A stretch of DNA of 64,000 nucleotides from Pectobacterium carotovorum (GCF_033898505.1 NZ_JAXAFK010000001.1:62001-126000); one strand, 5' to 3'; numbered from the stretch's first letter, positions 44,901 through 54,724 are shown. Program-made: numbers and translations. Notes: generated by a model from the sequence alone, not told the origin.

Positions 44901-47900
44901 GCGTCACCGCGATTTATGCCGGGGACGGTGCCTGGTCATTTGCGGGCCAGCAGGGTGACAGTGCGATTAAGGTGAAACAGATTATTCAGACCTACCTTGG
45001 CAGTGGCTGGTGGGTTGACGGTATGCCCAATCTGGATATCTCCGAGCTAATCTTTAAGGTGGAGTCGGCAAAAGAATCGGCGGGTGAAGGGGATGCAGAT
45101 AAGGCGACATCCTATATGGTTGGGGGAACCATCACCGTATGGAATACGCCACTTGGCAAAGATTTTAAGTCGATTATCACGGGTAAATTTGGTACGGGAT
45201 CGGCAGAAGAAAAAGCGCAGGCACATGCGGCGCTGGTGGGCAAAGCACTGGTACCCGTGCTGAGCAACAGCGGTGTCGTGGTGCCGATGCAGCCCAAGCC
45301 ATTGTTGCTGGCGGCGGCTGAGAATGAAGACACCAGCTATGGCAACGTCTCTGCCCAGATTCTCTGGAACAATATCGATCTCACCGTATTCTATAACTAC
45401 GATAAGGGCTATAACTCCTACGGCTTTTTCTGGGGGCCGCTGTCGGCTCAAGTTGACAGCAAGACCAATATCGCCACGCTGAAATTTACCGACTCCACCT
45501 CGCTGGGATCGATGGTAGAGACATTCATCTCCTGGATGACGGGTTCTACCTTTGGTCTGGCCGCGCCGTGGAATGTGATGAACAGTATCACGCTGGCCAA
45601 TTTCTCGCTGATCTGGAACTTCAACGATAACTCGGTGAAATTCCGCGTCGATATCGGCCCGTTAGATTTGATCTTCGCCAAAATCACCGGCTTTTCGCTG
45701 GAGTATCAGCCAAAAGGGGAAAATAAGGGCGTACACGTCACGCTGGAGGGCGATTTCCTGTGGGAAATCGGCAACGACAGCAGGGCATTGACCGATGATG
45801 GCGGGTTGACGTGGGATGCGGCAGATCCTTCGTCAACGCCAGCGCCTCCAGGCAGCGGTAACAAGTATCTCGATCTGCGCTTGCTGGCGGCTGGGCAGCA
45901 TGTTCAGGTTGCGGGGCTACAAAGTATCACCTCGGTGCAAGAGGCTATCGACTTGCTGGCTGCTTTGCCTGTACCGGACAGCAAAAGCGTGCCGCAGATT
46001 GGTTTTGATGCGGGCAACAACTGGCTGTTCGCCACCGATTTTGGCGTGCTGAAGATCGAGGACAAGAAAAATGAGGGGGATGATGATGGCAATGGCTACG
46101 TCTTTACCCTGCAGGTTGTGTTTACCGATCCCACGCTTTATGCGTTGCGTATTGCGCTGGAAGGCGAAGCAGCGAAGGTATTTGCGGGCCTCGATTTCCA
46201 GATTATCTATCGTAAGATCAGCGATGGGCTAGGTGTGTTTCAGGCAGAAATCACGCTGCCAACGCTGATGCGTCGTATTGATGTCGGGGCGGTCACCATC
46301 ACGCTGCCCACCTTCGGCGTTGAGGTGTATACCAACGGGGACTTTAAATTTGATATCGGTTTCCCGTGGAACCAGAATTTCTCTCGCTCTTTCTCGGTAG
46401 AAGCCATTATCCCCCCAGGCATCCCCGCGCTAGGGTCTGGCGGCTTCTATTTTGGCAAGCTGCCCGCGGTGGTGGTGACTCAACTGCCGCTGGCAACTAA
46501 CGGTTTCTTTAATCCTAATCTGGTGTTTGGTTTCGGCGCACAAATTGGTCTGGGCAAGTCGCTGGACGTCGGGATACTGAAGGCCGGATTTAGCCTGACC
46601 ATTTTCGGCATTATTGAAGGGATCCTCGCCAAGTGGAACCCTTACGACGTCAGCAACACCGGCAGCAGTAATGCGATGACCATGCAGGGGCAGTACTATT
46701 TTCAGCTACAGGGTACTTTCGGCATCATCGGCCACCTCTATGGCTCCGTAGATTTTGTGATTATTAAAGCGTCGGTTGATATCAACCTGAAGCTCTATGC
46801 GCAGATCACGCTGGCATCTTACTCGCCCATTCCCGTCAGCGTCTCCGTTGAGGTAAGCGTGAGCGCCAAAGCAGAGATCAATCTGGGACTGTTCAAGATT
46901 TCGCTCAGCTTCAGTTTTTCCACCCACATTCAGGAATCGTTCACTCTGGGGTATCTGCAACGGCCCGAGGATGCACCATGGCGGGTGGCCGCGAAGTCTG
47001 ATGGTGGTCGTTTGCTGTCGATGAAAGCCAACCGCTCTCGCCTGAGAGCTTTTACGGCAACGGCACAAAACATCACACCACAGTGGAGCAATCTGCTGAC
47101 GCGCACGAGTGGTGATAACAGCCTTATCGGCTATCTCGGTTTTGCCCCAGGCATCGCCGGAGATAATGCGTTCGCTGGCTCCACCGTCGATATCAGCAAG
47201 CAGTTCCCTTGTTATGTTGCCAGCCTGTTTATTGATGCCCCCGGCTCGGCAAGCGGTGATAACAGTACCAACCTGCTGCGCGCGGCGGGTAATGCACAGG
47301 ACACGTCGTTTGAAAAAATAGCCAAAATGGTGGCCCGTTGGGCCGTAGCGGCTATCCAGCCTGCAGCAATGACGCCAGAACAGGTCGATGCCGCGATCGT
47401 GACCGATGAGGCGTTGGTGGCGCTGATCAACTACCTGAACGACGCGGAAAATGTGCCGATGCCGCTCAGCGTGGCTGACATCGAACAGTTTATGAATAAT
47501 CAGTTCCGCCTGACTGTCAGCCTACCTACCGATGCCGGCACCGCCGAAGCGGCCTATTTCCCGATGGCGGTGAATTTAAACATCGCGATGCCGGGCTGGG
47601 GTGGTCAGCCGGATATTGACTACACCTTTGCTGACTACAACAGCGTCAGTGATGATTTTGTTACCTTCCTGCGCGAATACTTTAACCAACTGGCCGTGCA
47701 GGTAGAACAGGAGAGCAATGGTGCGGGTCTGAAGGCATTCACGGCTTACCGTAACAGCGAATTGTCTGTCGCTTCCTTTATCTTCAGTGACTATTTTGTG
47801 CTGATAATGCGTCAGATGCTGCAGGCGATGCGCGATGGACTACGCGACTTTAATTATCCTCTGGCAGCGGGCGATTGCGGCAACAGCATTGTTAGCTGGG

Positions 47901-50900
47901 TTAACACCACGGGACAACTGTCTGCCGTGGATGACACGCTGTTCTCTCTCTACGATCTGTTTAAAGGCAACGAGTCACATCCGCTCACCGCAGGTAAAAC
48001 GCTGCAACTGCCGCTGGTCAGCTACGTGCTGTCTGCGACGGATAGCTTCACGTCGGTGGCCGCGCAGAGTCAGTACGGCGGCGCCTTTGATGCGGCGGCG
48101 CTGGCGATAAACAACGCCGATATTGCCGGTATCCTGCTCTCTGGTGCAACGGTGACCTACTCTGGTACACCTTATATCATTTCCGGGTCGGAAACCCTGA
48201 CGTCGCTTGCCGCGCGTATTGGTGCAGGGATCTCTCTGGTACAGCTGTTTGCCAGTAGCGATATTCTGACGCTCACCAGCCTCTTCCAGTCCAATGCCAC
48301 GCTGACTGTGCCGCCGTTCGGCTATACCCTTGAACAGGGCGATACATTGCAGAACGTCTCGACAGCTTACGGCATCACGGTTAAGGATCTGGCCGGGGTG
48401 GATCGCGAGGATGTCGACAACCCGATTACTACGCAGAACGGCAATATTATCGACCTGTTTGTTGCACAGGACGAGAACCAAAATCCGCTGCTGCTGGATG
48501 TCGTGGAACTGCCGCAATTCCAGGTCTCCGCGTTGCTGGCTGAGGCCCAGCGGGTGAATGCGATCAACCATCTGAGCGGCATGGCGTCGCGCTACTACTT
48601 CCATGGCCTGCGTCTGCCGACCAGCAAGATCACGCCGAACAAACCGGGCATGTGGGTAACGAAGAATACTCAGACCGGGGCGTTAAGCCTGCCGGATTAC
48701 GCCGGCCTGTTTGCGCTTACCGGCCAACAGTTGCCACTGAGTACGCTACCTGATTCGCCGTTGGCGATTACCCTGAGTAAGGGAGGTGCTGTTGATTGGC
48801 TCTCCTTTGCCAACGGTGAGTCCGCGCTAACCTTCACCGTTGCGCCACCGGATGAGCAGCAGACGCTGGGGGATATTAACTATCAGCGCATTGCCGCGCT
48901 GAACAGCTATGCCACGACGACGATTCTTCCTGCCGGGCCGGATACGATTGATGCCTGGGTTACCGTTGACGATGAGCCTGCACGCTATCCGCTCTCTAAC
49001 GGTATCCGCTGGCAAAGTATCAATCCGATTATTTTCCCGTCTGGTACCACGGGTGAGCAGACGCAGATTTGGTCGTTGCCGGATTCTATGCTGGCTCTGA
49101 CCAGCCTGAGCGCCTCCGATCTGGGCGATCTCCAGGCCGTCAACAGCCCGAATTTTGACCTCGAAGCGGTGCGCATGAATGTGGCCACCGGACAGGTGGA
49201 AGATACACCGGTAGAACGTGTCGCCTGGGCCTCTTCCGTAGAATTTACGGTGAAGAAACTTGCCGCAACCGGTACGGCGAGCAGTGCCAGTCAATGTACA
49301 TATGAAGTGATGGGGGCCAGCGCTAGTGATGCCCTGATCCTCGAACGTATGGTGCAGTACGTACAGAATGACGCCGACTATGCCTCGATGGTTGTGGGGT
49401 ATCAGGCGGCTAGCAGTAGTAGCGGGGCCACTTTCTCTGCGGACACTGGCGCTGGCGTCACCTTCGGGATTTCGCAAACCAACTTGTCTACCGTCACGCT
49501 GCCACCGTCTGCGTTTTTGGCTGCGGCACGTTTGGGGGCTGAGGATGAAACCAATAGCAACATCCTCAATAAACCCACGGAGCTGGTTCGCCTGCTTTGG
49601 GAGGCAAGCATTACGCGTTCCGGCGGGTTCTTCCTCTACTATTTCGACGCCGACAGCGGCGCGGGACTGCCGGATGCTGCCTTTAACGACAAAGGTGAAG
49701 CGACCGTTAATCTGATCGTGATGTATGTGCCACAGCCACGCCTGCAATCTTATATGAACGCCGTAGTGACTGGTGATGCCATCGATACCTCCAGTTCAAC
49801 GTTAGTTGCTAAGGCGCGTTCGCAAGAGGTCAGCCATTTAGTGCAGGCGGGTGACAGTCTGACAGCGGTGGCATCGCACTATTTCAGTAATCTGGTGTCG
49901 TTGGTGGATAAGACACTTGCTGCCGGCGGAGATATTGTGCTAACGGCGGGTGCAAAACTGGCGGTTAACAACGGCCTGTACCGTGTGCCCGTTGACGGCA
50001 GCGCGCCGGGCGGACAGCTGAGCGCGATCGCCAACTGGTTCAATATGGATGCTGCTGCGATTAAATTGGCAAACCCGCGAATTACCGATGCTCAATGGAA
50101 CAGCGGTTTGGCAAACGGCACCGCTATTCGCCTTCCTGCGGTGGTGCTTACGGTGGGCAGTTCTCCCGGCGGCACGACGCTGGTGTCAATTGCGTCGTGG
50201 TATGGCACCAGCGTAACGGTACTGGCTGGACAGAACGCTACGGCTACATCCTTGCTTAGCGCCGGCCAGACGCTGACGCTGATGAGCGGCCCGTTATCGC
50301 AGTCAGCGACAGAGGTTCCGGGAGTGCAGCCGATTCTGGCTACGCGTGCCGGGCTGCCGGATATTCCAGCCGATCCGACCAATCCTCAATTTGCGGCGGA
50401 TTTCTTATTGAACAACTTTACGCTACTGGCGTATCAGGTGGAGGGGAATGTCGATTTCAGTGCCAGTAACGTGGGGCTGCCGTTAGGACAGCAGTCTGAT
50501 GATGCCTCCAGTGGTAATGGTAAAGTGCGTTTTGTGCGTGAAATGACCCGTGAAGATGCGCTGACATACTCGACGTCGATTCCGTATACCCAATTTGTGC
50601 GGGACAGCATCAATCCGGGGAATCCATACAGTGGTAATGGTCGTATTTTGCAGGTTGGCTATGGCTGGAACGATCTCTACGGCAACCGCATGGTTTCAAC
50701 GCTGGATGACAATCACAGCGTGGCGGGAGCGAATAACAACGCGCCAGCGCTGACGGGATATACCGATAACCTGATGACCGTTGCCCAGTGGCCGTCCATT
50801 TCCACCAGTTGGTCGGTGGCAGACACCGCACCTGTCGGCCAGAACTTCCAGATTCAGTTGACCAGTGCTTTCGATCCCAGCGCGTTTAACCCCAGTCAGG

Positions 50901-53689
50901 ACGACTCTGTTAGCGCCTGGCAATCCCGTGCCAATTCGTCTTTACAGACGCTGAACGCGATTTTGTATCAGCTTGACGATCCTAACGGTATTGCACTGTT
51001 CATGGAAACCACGCTGGTGGCAGACAGCTTGCAGATCAGCCCAGAACAGATTGGTTTCGGTGACCAGTATGGTGCTGCGGGCACGCTGACGGGATGGTTG
51101 GTGAGTATTCAGACATTCCTTGCCGCCAGAGCGCAGGGGAACACCAGCTTACCTGATCCAACGCCGCTGAGTTTTATGCTTTTCGTGACTGCCGCGAAGC
51201 AGGCGTTGAACCCAGCGAGTGTGTTTCCGCTGACGCTGAGTGTTACCATTAAGCGCACTGGCGGCATTGCAGAAGGGGATTTTGCTGCTGTCAGCGAGAC
51301 GCTGGCTGTGACGTCTGTCATTTCGGCAAAAACTGAAGCTGGAACCCAGAGCTCGTCAGCAGGTAGCAATCAAAATATCCTGCAGAGCTTCGCCCGCGAT
51401 ATCGACGAGACGCTTTCTGAAGAAGGGGCATTTGCGCTGGTGATTGCACAAGGGACCGATCGCTACCTTCCTTCTGCTGGCGTCAGCCAGTCGTCGGTGT
51501 GGGCGACGCGTATGGCGGTGAATGGTTCTGGTAACGGTATTGCCTGGCAGGCTAACGATAAGGGAACGCCAGAGCTGTTTGCCCCAGAGCCAGTATCCAA
51601 CACGCTTGTCACACGAGATGCCCAGGTCTGGCCATACAGTAAGCTGACGGACTTCGATCCGACGACCAACAGCTTCACCACCACGCCAGCCAGCAATACC
51701 TGGTCCGGCACGGATATGGACAACTGGTTGAGCAGCTTCTTCAGCTTCTTCGATACGCTGTTCTCGCCAGAATTTACCTCATCGATTCTGGTTATTGATG
51801 CTAAAGCGACCAATAAGCCCGCGGGTGTAGAAAGCTTTATGGCGGAACTGGCTAAGCAGAAGGACTCGCTGGCTGAGGCTGCATCAAAACTGATGGGCCC
51901 CGTGTATGTCGGGCAGAGTAGTACCCGACTGGCGTCTGCTCAGGAAGAATTGTATCAGAGCCTGCTTGTGAAGCTTTCTAATCTCTATACGGTACGTGCT
52001 GCAATCTCCTTTGGCGCCACCGTGAGTGCAGATATTCCACAGCTTGCCGACGAAGAGAGCCCGCAACTGTTCGGCAACCTGACCTGGAACAGTGACAGTG
52101 AAGAAATTCAGAGCTTGGTGACGTTAACGTCGCCCAAGATGCCGCTGGTGAATGGCAATAATCAGCCTATCACTTTCCTGATGTCGTCTCCTGGTAACAT
52201 CAAAGTGAAGGGTGAAGTGGTTCAGAGCGTGACGCTGGATCTGTCGTGGACGGGGGCATCAATTGAGCATCAGGTGTCGGCGATACCGGGCATTGAGGGC
52301 TATCTGGCTTCCAGTTGGTTGTCACCTATCTGGACCGATAACAACGCAATGCTGAGCGGTAATCTGGGACAGTTCACTGTGCCGCTACTGCTACGTGATT
52401 TCCCTGCTACGCCGCGCATGATGACGCAAAACGGTGTTGCGACCGACGCGCAGGCCAGCGAACTAAGCCAGTTAACCCAGTGGAATTACAGCTACACCTA
52501 CAGTACGGACTTCCATTTCGAGCAGGATCGTATCTATAACGAAGTCTCTTATAACCTTCAGGATAACAGTATGTTACGACTGGCTGGTTATATGGATGCG
52601 TTCCAGGGGCTGGCGCAGTTTATGAGCAGCCAGAAGACGTTGACGCAGCTAATCGGCCAAACGGTGCCTTTGATTGATGCCCGCACGACCGATCAGAACA
52701 CGATTAACGATGCTTCTCTGGCATTAGGTGCTTATCTGAAGATAGTCACTGATATTGCTACTCAGGCGGGAGCCGGTGGAATACGCATTGCATCACCAAG
52801 CGCGCCACAGTTGAGCGGGGCAACCTGGCATTTCTGGATTGCTGAGGAAACTGGTAGCGTCAAGATTGATAAGGTTGATCAAGCGGTGTGGGTTGTCACG
52901 CTGAACTCTACCGACGGAGCGCCAACCGGGATGGCGGAAGATCCTGTCGTAAATATTCAGGGTTATACGGCGGTACCTATTGAGGCTATGAGCGATCCAA
53001 GTGTTGGCCTCTATGCCTGGTACTATCTGGATGGCAACCAGCAGCCGTTGACTGCAGAAGTTGCGCAAAGTGTGGCTGCGCGTACGGTGTTACTGCCGGG
53101 TATGCAGATTCTGGAACGGCAGGATGCTATCTCGACAGTATACCTGACGCGTAATGAGGATATCGGCGGCAGCATCAGTCAGCCGTTTGTCTTCACTACA
53201 CCGGAAGTCTCGTTCGGTAACCCGCTGCATCCGACGCTACGTTCTGACCGACCGGTGAATATTGCCACGTTGAATTCGCCGGACGGTAACCCGACACTGC
53301 GCACGCTTGAACTGCATTTGACCGCTTTGTTTAACGCACTATTTGATATCAACGTTAGCGGGGACAGCACGATCCAGATTAATACCACCTGGATTTACAG
53401 CCTCTCAACCGAACTTTCCGCGATGTCTGTTCCATTGCCACTGGCAATCATGCCGCCGCTGTCAGTCAATATCGACGGAAAAGGCACTAGCACGCTGACG
53501 CTGCATGACATGGTGGCGACCCTGAGTGCGACGATTACTCACTGGGTGCAGACGTACAATCCTTCAACGCTACAGGCCAGGTTGGAATTTGAGGTCACTA
53601 TTATGTCGGACCTAACGGTGAACCCGATGCCGTTGCTTAATCTCTCTGATTTGTACCTGCCGGTGCAGTACATCGCCCCAGCGCTATGA
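41966..53689 (+). CDS. giant (about 3907-residue) protein with LysM-like repeats
   Basis: The ATG at 41966 follows AGGGGAG; a GTG three codons earlier opens the frame. No stop interrupts 11.7 kb. Regions: residues 1-560, mixed alpha/beta, with YRSSGFGNQANTVNLL near 62 and LPSVFEGQGTANLALNLGKP near 425-445, resembling the two halves of a GT-B glycosyltransferase; about 620-1660, long runs of alternating hydrophobic beta strands (PIPVSVSVEVSVSAKAEI); about 2015-2150 and 2615-2780, LysM-like modules (YTLEQGDTLQNVSTAYGITV, SHLVQAGDSLTAVASHYF, LVSIASWYGTSVTVLAGQNA) that would bind chitin- or peptidoglycan-type glycans; then a 1100-residue unrecognised C-terminus. No export signal is seen. Function unknown; toxin or surface structure are both possible. 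Confidence 0.85.
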   Translation: MSEQILPLHPINAALTGGGAQNLAALINAFSVSAQSTNGIITAQGLTRLQTYLATQPLRYFVYRSSGFGNQANTVNLLKRMIALGFTNPVELIYDATNGSEVIDKLAVLLPGLNPKNPQPYTLNGVTITFFPYQEKQSGDGESRSVTGLSGQVPLCINGGAEVTSITKQNLANALQVDFYLQLQPYMWEIVNESDKPLSLILPKDADSYIDLAKQQSLQQGAFSYRAFAMPTPQEPDWAQLLQIPNINKDVINRAKAVVDLVIAQKVQTLPVYGLYDSAWGRKPVLGGASEIPFELATACALAQKTGKPFNQPIVIILLNQLQSTTFDALKDFIPINAAKPIAGNPADMDQDEKIVYYTQRWCINKGLYQPDTNSQSPKPGNIYIEPDISAGDLNSLVGQLADRGVIVINLPGLPQDLFNYFYEIAALPSVFEGQGTANLALNLGKPFFKLTKAGINPYPSSFGSPLLDATSSVNAVQQPSTPSILSDKLFRATYDLIQIGIYEFKNGYSAETKMPPERLAALLVEQARDYAKKDGDWRLYFEGLKRWFSDSANDKLLQALMFLMMRVNPTQVQSSSALCLRAFAAEGDDETPLEQLDQQLQNATSKGALSLFPSVFSSGSFNKFITTIIGGNSFTIGSAQQSVVIDYPEGGDKITVTGQTLNFLGMSLKTDIEFTMNADGESIDTAFTLVLGDVNLNAVAWFTLDSVIVNATIPGNDERLTGAVVCKITVGGNPIDFNMDFPSSAEGKIVIDGDLSIKPPSLNDLFALLGGINFMNTLPAAINGAGNIELQRLKFGYDYATSAIDSFELLLVNNQPWVLFPKLTLNNLQFTMGIAEPTGSRSCSWQASSQVAIGPGSIDVAVSYPNLTASASLTEDSEPIPLGDLIFFFLPPEYGINLNADLGNFEMTVVPSEKGSESVYNISAGVKLNSWDLSLGVATFSLTDLFINIEGTGSEVTGTLSAATVLFSEQPDIAVDMSVTAIYAGDGAWSFAGQQGDSAIKVKQIIQTYLGSGWWVDGMPNLDISELIFKVESAKESAGEGDADKATSYMVGGTITVWNTPLGKDFKSIITGKFGTGSAEEKAQAHAALVGKALVPVLSNSGVVVPMQPKPLLLAAAENEDTSYGNVSAQILWNNIDLTVFYNYDKGYNSYGFFWGPLSAQVDSKTNIATLKFTDSTSLGSMVETFISWMTGSTFGLAAPWNVMNSITLANFSLIWNFNDNSVKFRVDIGPLDLIFAKITGFSLEYQPKGENKGVHVTLEGDFLWEIGNDSRALTDDGGLTWDAADPSSTPAPPGSGNKYLDLRLLAAGQHVQVAGLQSITSVQEAIDLLAALPVPDSKSVPQIGFDAGNNWLFATDFGVLKIEDKKNEGDDDGNGYVFTLQVVFTDPTLYALRIALEGEAAKVFAGLDFQIIYRKISDGLGVFQAEITLPTLMRRIDVGAVTITLPTFGVEVYTNGDFKFDIGFPWNQNFSRSFSVEAIIPPGIPALGSGGFYFGKLPAVVVTQLPLATNGFFNPNLVFGFGAQIGLGKSLDVGILKAGFSLTIFGIIEGILAKWNPYDVSNTGSSNAMTMQGQYYFQLQGTFGIIGHLYGSVDFVIIKASVDINLKLYAQITLASYSPIPVSVSVEVSVSAKAEINLGLFKISLSFSFSTHIQESFTLGYLQRPEDAPWRVAAKSDGGRLLSMKANRSRLRAFTATAQNITPQWSNLLTRTSGDNSLIGYLGFAPGIAGDNAFAGSTVDISKQFPCYVASLFIDAPGSASGDNSTNLLRAAGNAQDTSFEKIAKMVARWAVAAIQPAAMTPEQVDAAIVTDEALVALINYLNDAENVPMPLSVADIEQFMNNQFRLTVSLPTDAGTAEAAYFPMAVNLNIAMPGWGGQPDIDYTFADYNSVSDDFVTFLREYFNQLAVQVEQESNGAGLKAFTAYRNSELSVASFIFSDYFVLIMRQMLQAMRDGLRDFNYPLAAGDCGNSIVSWVNTTGQLSAVDDTLFSLYDLFKGNESHPLTAGKTLQLPLVSYVLSATDSFTSVAAQSQYGGAFDAAALAINNADIAGILLSGATVTYSGTPYIISGSETLTSLAARIGAGISLVQLFASSDILTLTSLFQSNATLTVPPFGYTLEQGDTLQNVSTAYGITVKDLAGVDREDVDNPITTQNGNIIDLFVAQDENQNPLLLDVVELPQFQVSALLAEAQRVNAINHLSGMASRYYFHGLRLPTSKITPNKPGMWVTKNTQTGALSLPDYAGLFALTGQQLPLSTLPDSPLAITLSKGGAVDWLSFANGESALTFTVAPPDEQQTLGDINYQRIAALNSYATTTILPAGPDTIDAWVTVDDEPARYPLSNGIRWQSINPIIFPSGTTGEQTQIWSLPDSMLALTSLSASDLGDLQAVNSPNFDLEAVRMNVATGQVEDTPVERVAWASSVEFTVKKLAATGTASSASQCTYEVMGASASDALILERMVQYVQNDADYASMVVGYQAASSSSGATFSADTGAGVTFGISQTNLSTVTLPPSAFLAAARLGAEDETNSNILNKPTELVRLLWEASITRSGGFFLYYFDADSGAGLPDAAFNDKGEATVNLIVMYVPQPRLQSYMNAVVTGDAIDTSSSTLVAKARSQEVSHLVQAGDSLTAVASHYFSNLVSLVDKTLAAGGDIVLTAGAKLAVNNGLYRVPVDGSAPGGQLSAIANWFNMDAAAIKLANPRITDAQWNSGLANGTAIRLPAVVLTVGSSPGGTTLVSIASWYGTSVTVLAGQNATATSLLSAGQTLTLMSGPLSQSATEVPGVQPILATRAGLPDIPADPTNPQFAADFLLNNFTLLAYQVEGNVDFSASNVGLPLGQQSDDASSGNGKVRFVREMTREDALTYSTSIPYTQFVRDSINPGNPYSGNGRILQVGYGWNDLYGNRMVSTLDDNHSVAGANNNAPALTGYTDNLMTVAQWPSISTSWSVADTAPVGQNFQIQLTSAFDPSAFNPSQDDSVSAWQSRANSSLQTLNAILYQLDDPNGIALFMETTLVADSLQISPEQIGFGDQYGAAGTLTGWLVSIQTFLAARAQGNTSLPDPTPLSFMLFVTAAKQALNPASVFPLTLSVTIKRTGGIAEGDFAAVSETLAVTSVISAKTEAGTQSSSAGSNQNILQSFARDIDETLSEEGAFALVIAQGTDRYLPSAGVSQSSVWATRMAVNGSGNGIAWQANDKGTPELFAPEPVSNTLVTRDAQVWPYSKLTDFDPTTNSFTTTPASNTWSGTDMDNWLSSFFSFFDTLFSPEFTSSILVIDAKATNKPAGVESFMAELAKQKDSLAEAASKLMGPVYVGQSSTRLASAQEELYQSLLVKLSNLYTVRAAISFGATVSADIPQLADEESPQLFGNLTWNSDSEEIQSLVTLTSPKMPLVNGNNQPITFLMSSPGNIKVKGEVVQSVTLDLSWTGASIEHQVSAIPGIEGYLASSWLSPIWTDNNAMLSGNLGQFTVPLLLRDFPATPRMMTQNGVATDAQASELSQLTQWNYSYTYSTDFHFEQDRIYNEVSYNLQDNSMLRLAGYMDAFQGLAQFMSSQKTLTQLIGQTVPLIDARTTDQNTINDASLALGAYLKIVTDIATQAGAGGIRIASPSAPQLSGATWHFWIAEETGSVKIDKVDQAVWVVTLNSTDGAPTGMAEDPVVNIQGYTAVPIEAMSDPSVGLYAWYYLDGNQQPLTAEVAQSVAARTVLLPGMQILERQDAISTVYLTRNEDIGGSISQPFVFTTPEVSFGNPLHPTLRSDRPVNIATLNSPDGNPTLRTLELHLTALFNALFDINVSGDSTIQINTTWIYSLSTELSAMSVPLPLAIMPPLSVNIDGKGTSTLTLHDMVATLSATITHWVQTYNPSTLQARLEFEVTIMSDLTVNPMPLLNLSDLYLPVQYIAPAL

Positions 53690-53729
53690 ATGGTTTAACC
53701 TTCATTCACAGAACTTAGGAGAATGCGTC

Positions 53730-54041
53730 ATGACTTATTATGTGAACAAAAAATATAAGGTTCAGGGGCTGGGGGGCAAACCCTATGATGTGACGATCCA
53801 GATCCTTCAGGACACCTGGGATAAATGTGATTCAGATGTTCAGACTGGTGTGAATAACATTTTAGCGTCGGAGCCTATTCCGTTACTGAGCGGTTCCGGT
53901 AAAGGAAATGGTATTAAACAAGAGCCAAAAGGGCTTGAGTTCCATACCCAGACTAACAAGCGGCTACAGTACCCTGGCGGGAATATTACCAAGGATAAAA
54001 CCTTCACCTTTAATTCCTATGGCAAAGGATGGGGGCATTAA
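53730..54041 (+). CDS. hypothetical 103-residue protein
   Basis: Not recognised. Begins MTYYVNKKYKVQGLGGKPYD after a strong AGGAGA site, 40 bases behind the giant gene's stop, so it is probably cotranscribed. It has no signal peptide. The sequence is polar with Gly/Lys/Asn-rich turns and one cysteine, ending FNSYGKGWGH. Its small size and position after a giant gene would fit an immunity protein, chaperone or accessory subunit, but nothing in the sequence chooses between these. Confidence 0.65.
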   Translation: MTYYVNKKYKVQGLGGKPYDVTIQILQDTWDKCDSDVQTGVNNILASEPIPLLSGSGKGNGIKQEPKGLEFHTQTNKRLQYPGGNITKDKTFTFNSYGKGWGH

Positions 54042-54263
54042 AAAGGAATAGGTAGGTGCTGAAAGGTTAATTCCGAGGATAGGGGCACTGGACTTGAAGA
54101 TGTTCGGTCCTCATTAAGCCGCAGCATCACGTTATCGCGTTTAATTTGTAGGGAGGCGTGCTTCTGTCCCTGCACGCAGACGGCGGATTCAGCTTTGAAA
54201 CAATGCGGGAACCGCCATTTTAACGTTGTAATCATCACTGACAATTATCGAAAAGAGGCTCCA

Positions 54264-54683
54264 ATGAAAACATTCAAATCCTGTCTGCTACCTCTGGTAT
54301 CAATATTGGGTCTGAGCGTAGTTTCCAGCCACTCGCTAGCGGCGGTGTTCGTGTGCAGTAACGACGATTGCAGCAAATGGACGGCTATCACCCAGCAACA
54401 GCTTGATACCAAGTCTACCGATGGAGAAGGCACCACCATTCGCCAGACCCTCAGTCAGTCTTCCGAAGCGAGTGTCGTCAATGGGTATAACAGCACCGCT
54501 AAGACTGACCTCTATCTGAAAAACAGCTTATGGCACATTGGGGGTGTTGAGCCCATCAAGGGCAAGCAGCATGTGACGGCTTACGTCTATAAATCCACAG
54601 ACCCTAATACCCGTCTCAAGACCTGTCATGCTTTCTCATATAAGAAAGAGCTCAAAGGTCCCTACTACGCGACCTGCCTGTGA
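54264..54683 (+). CDS. small Sec-exported protein, about 139 residues
   Basis: MKTFKSCLLPLVSILGLSVV begins a Sec signal peptide, cleaved near SLAAVF; GAGG precedes it. The frame is open 23 codons upstream without support. The mature protein of about 115 residues has cysteines in FVCSNDDCSKWTA, then LKTCHAF and YYATCL, giving two probable disulfides. Not recognised; small cysteine-rich secreted proteins of this kind include enzyme inhibitors and adhesins. It closes the locus. The second methyltransferase remnant follows 41 bases later. Confidence 0.72.
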   Translation: MKTFKSCLLPLVSILGLSVVSSHSLAAVFVCSNDDCSKWTAITQQQLDTKSTDGEGTTIRQTLSQSSEASVVNGYNSTAKTDLYLKNSLWHIGGVEPIKGKQHVTAYVYKSTDPNTRLKTCHAFSYKKELKGPYYATCL

Positions 54684-54724
54684 GCAGAAATCTGAATCTC
54701 GTAAAAAAGCACGACCTGTAAAGG

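Noticed and set aside
47975..49747. Long reverse-strand frames of 209 and 306 codons inside the giant gene
   Set aside because: Antisense shadows of the giant gene; Arg/His-rich composition and no family motifs.
36176..54683. Tc toxin, Rhs or contractile injection system
   Set aside because: No RHS/YD repeats, no TcA/TcB motifs, and no tail sheath, tube, baseplate or AAA ATPase genes in the locus.
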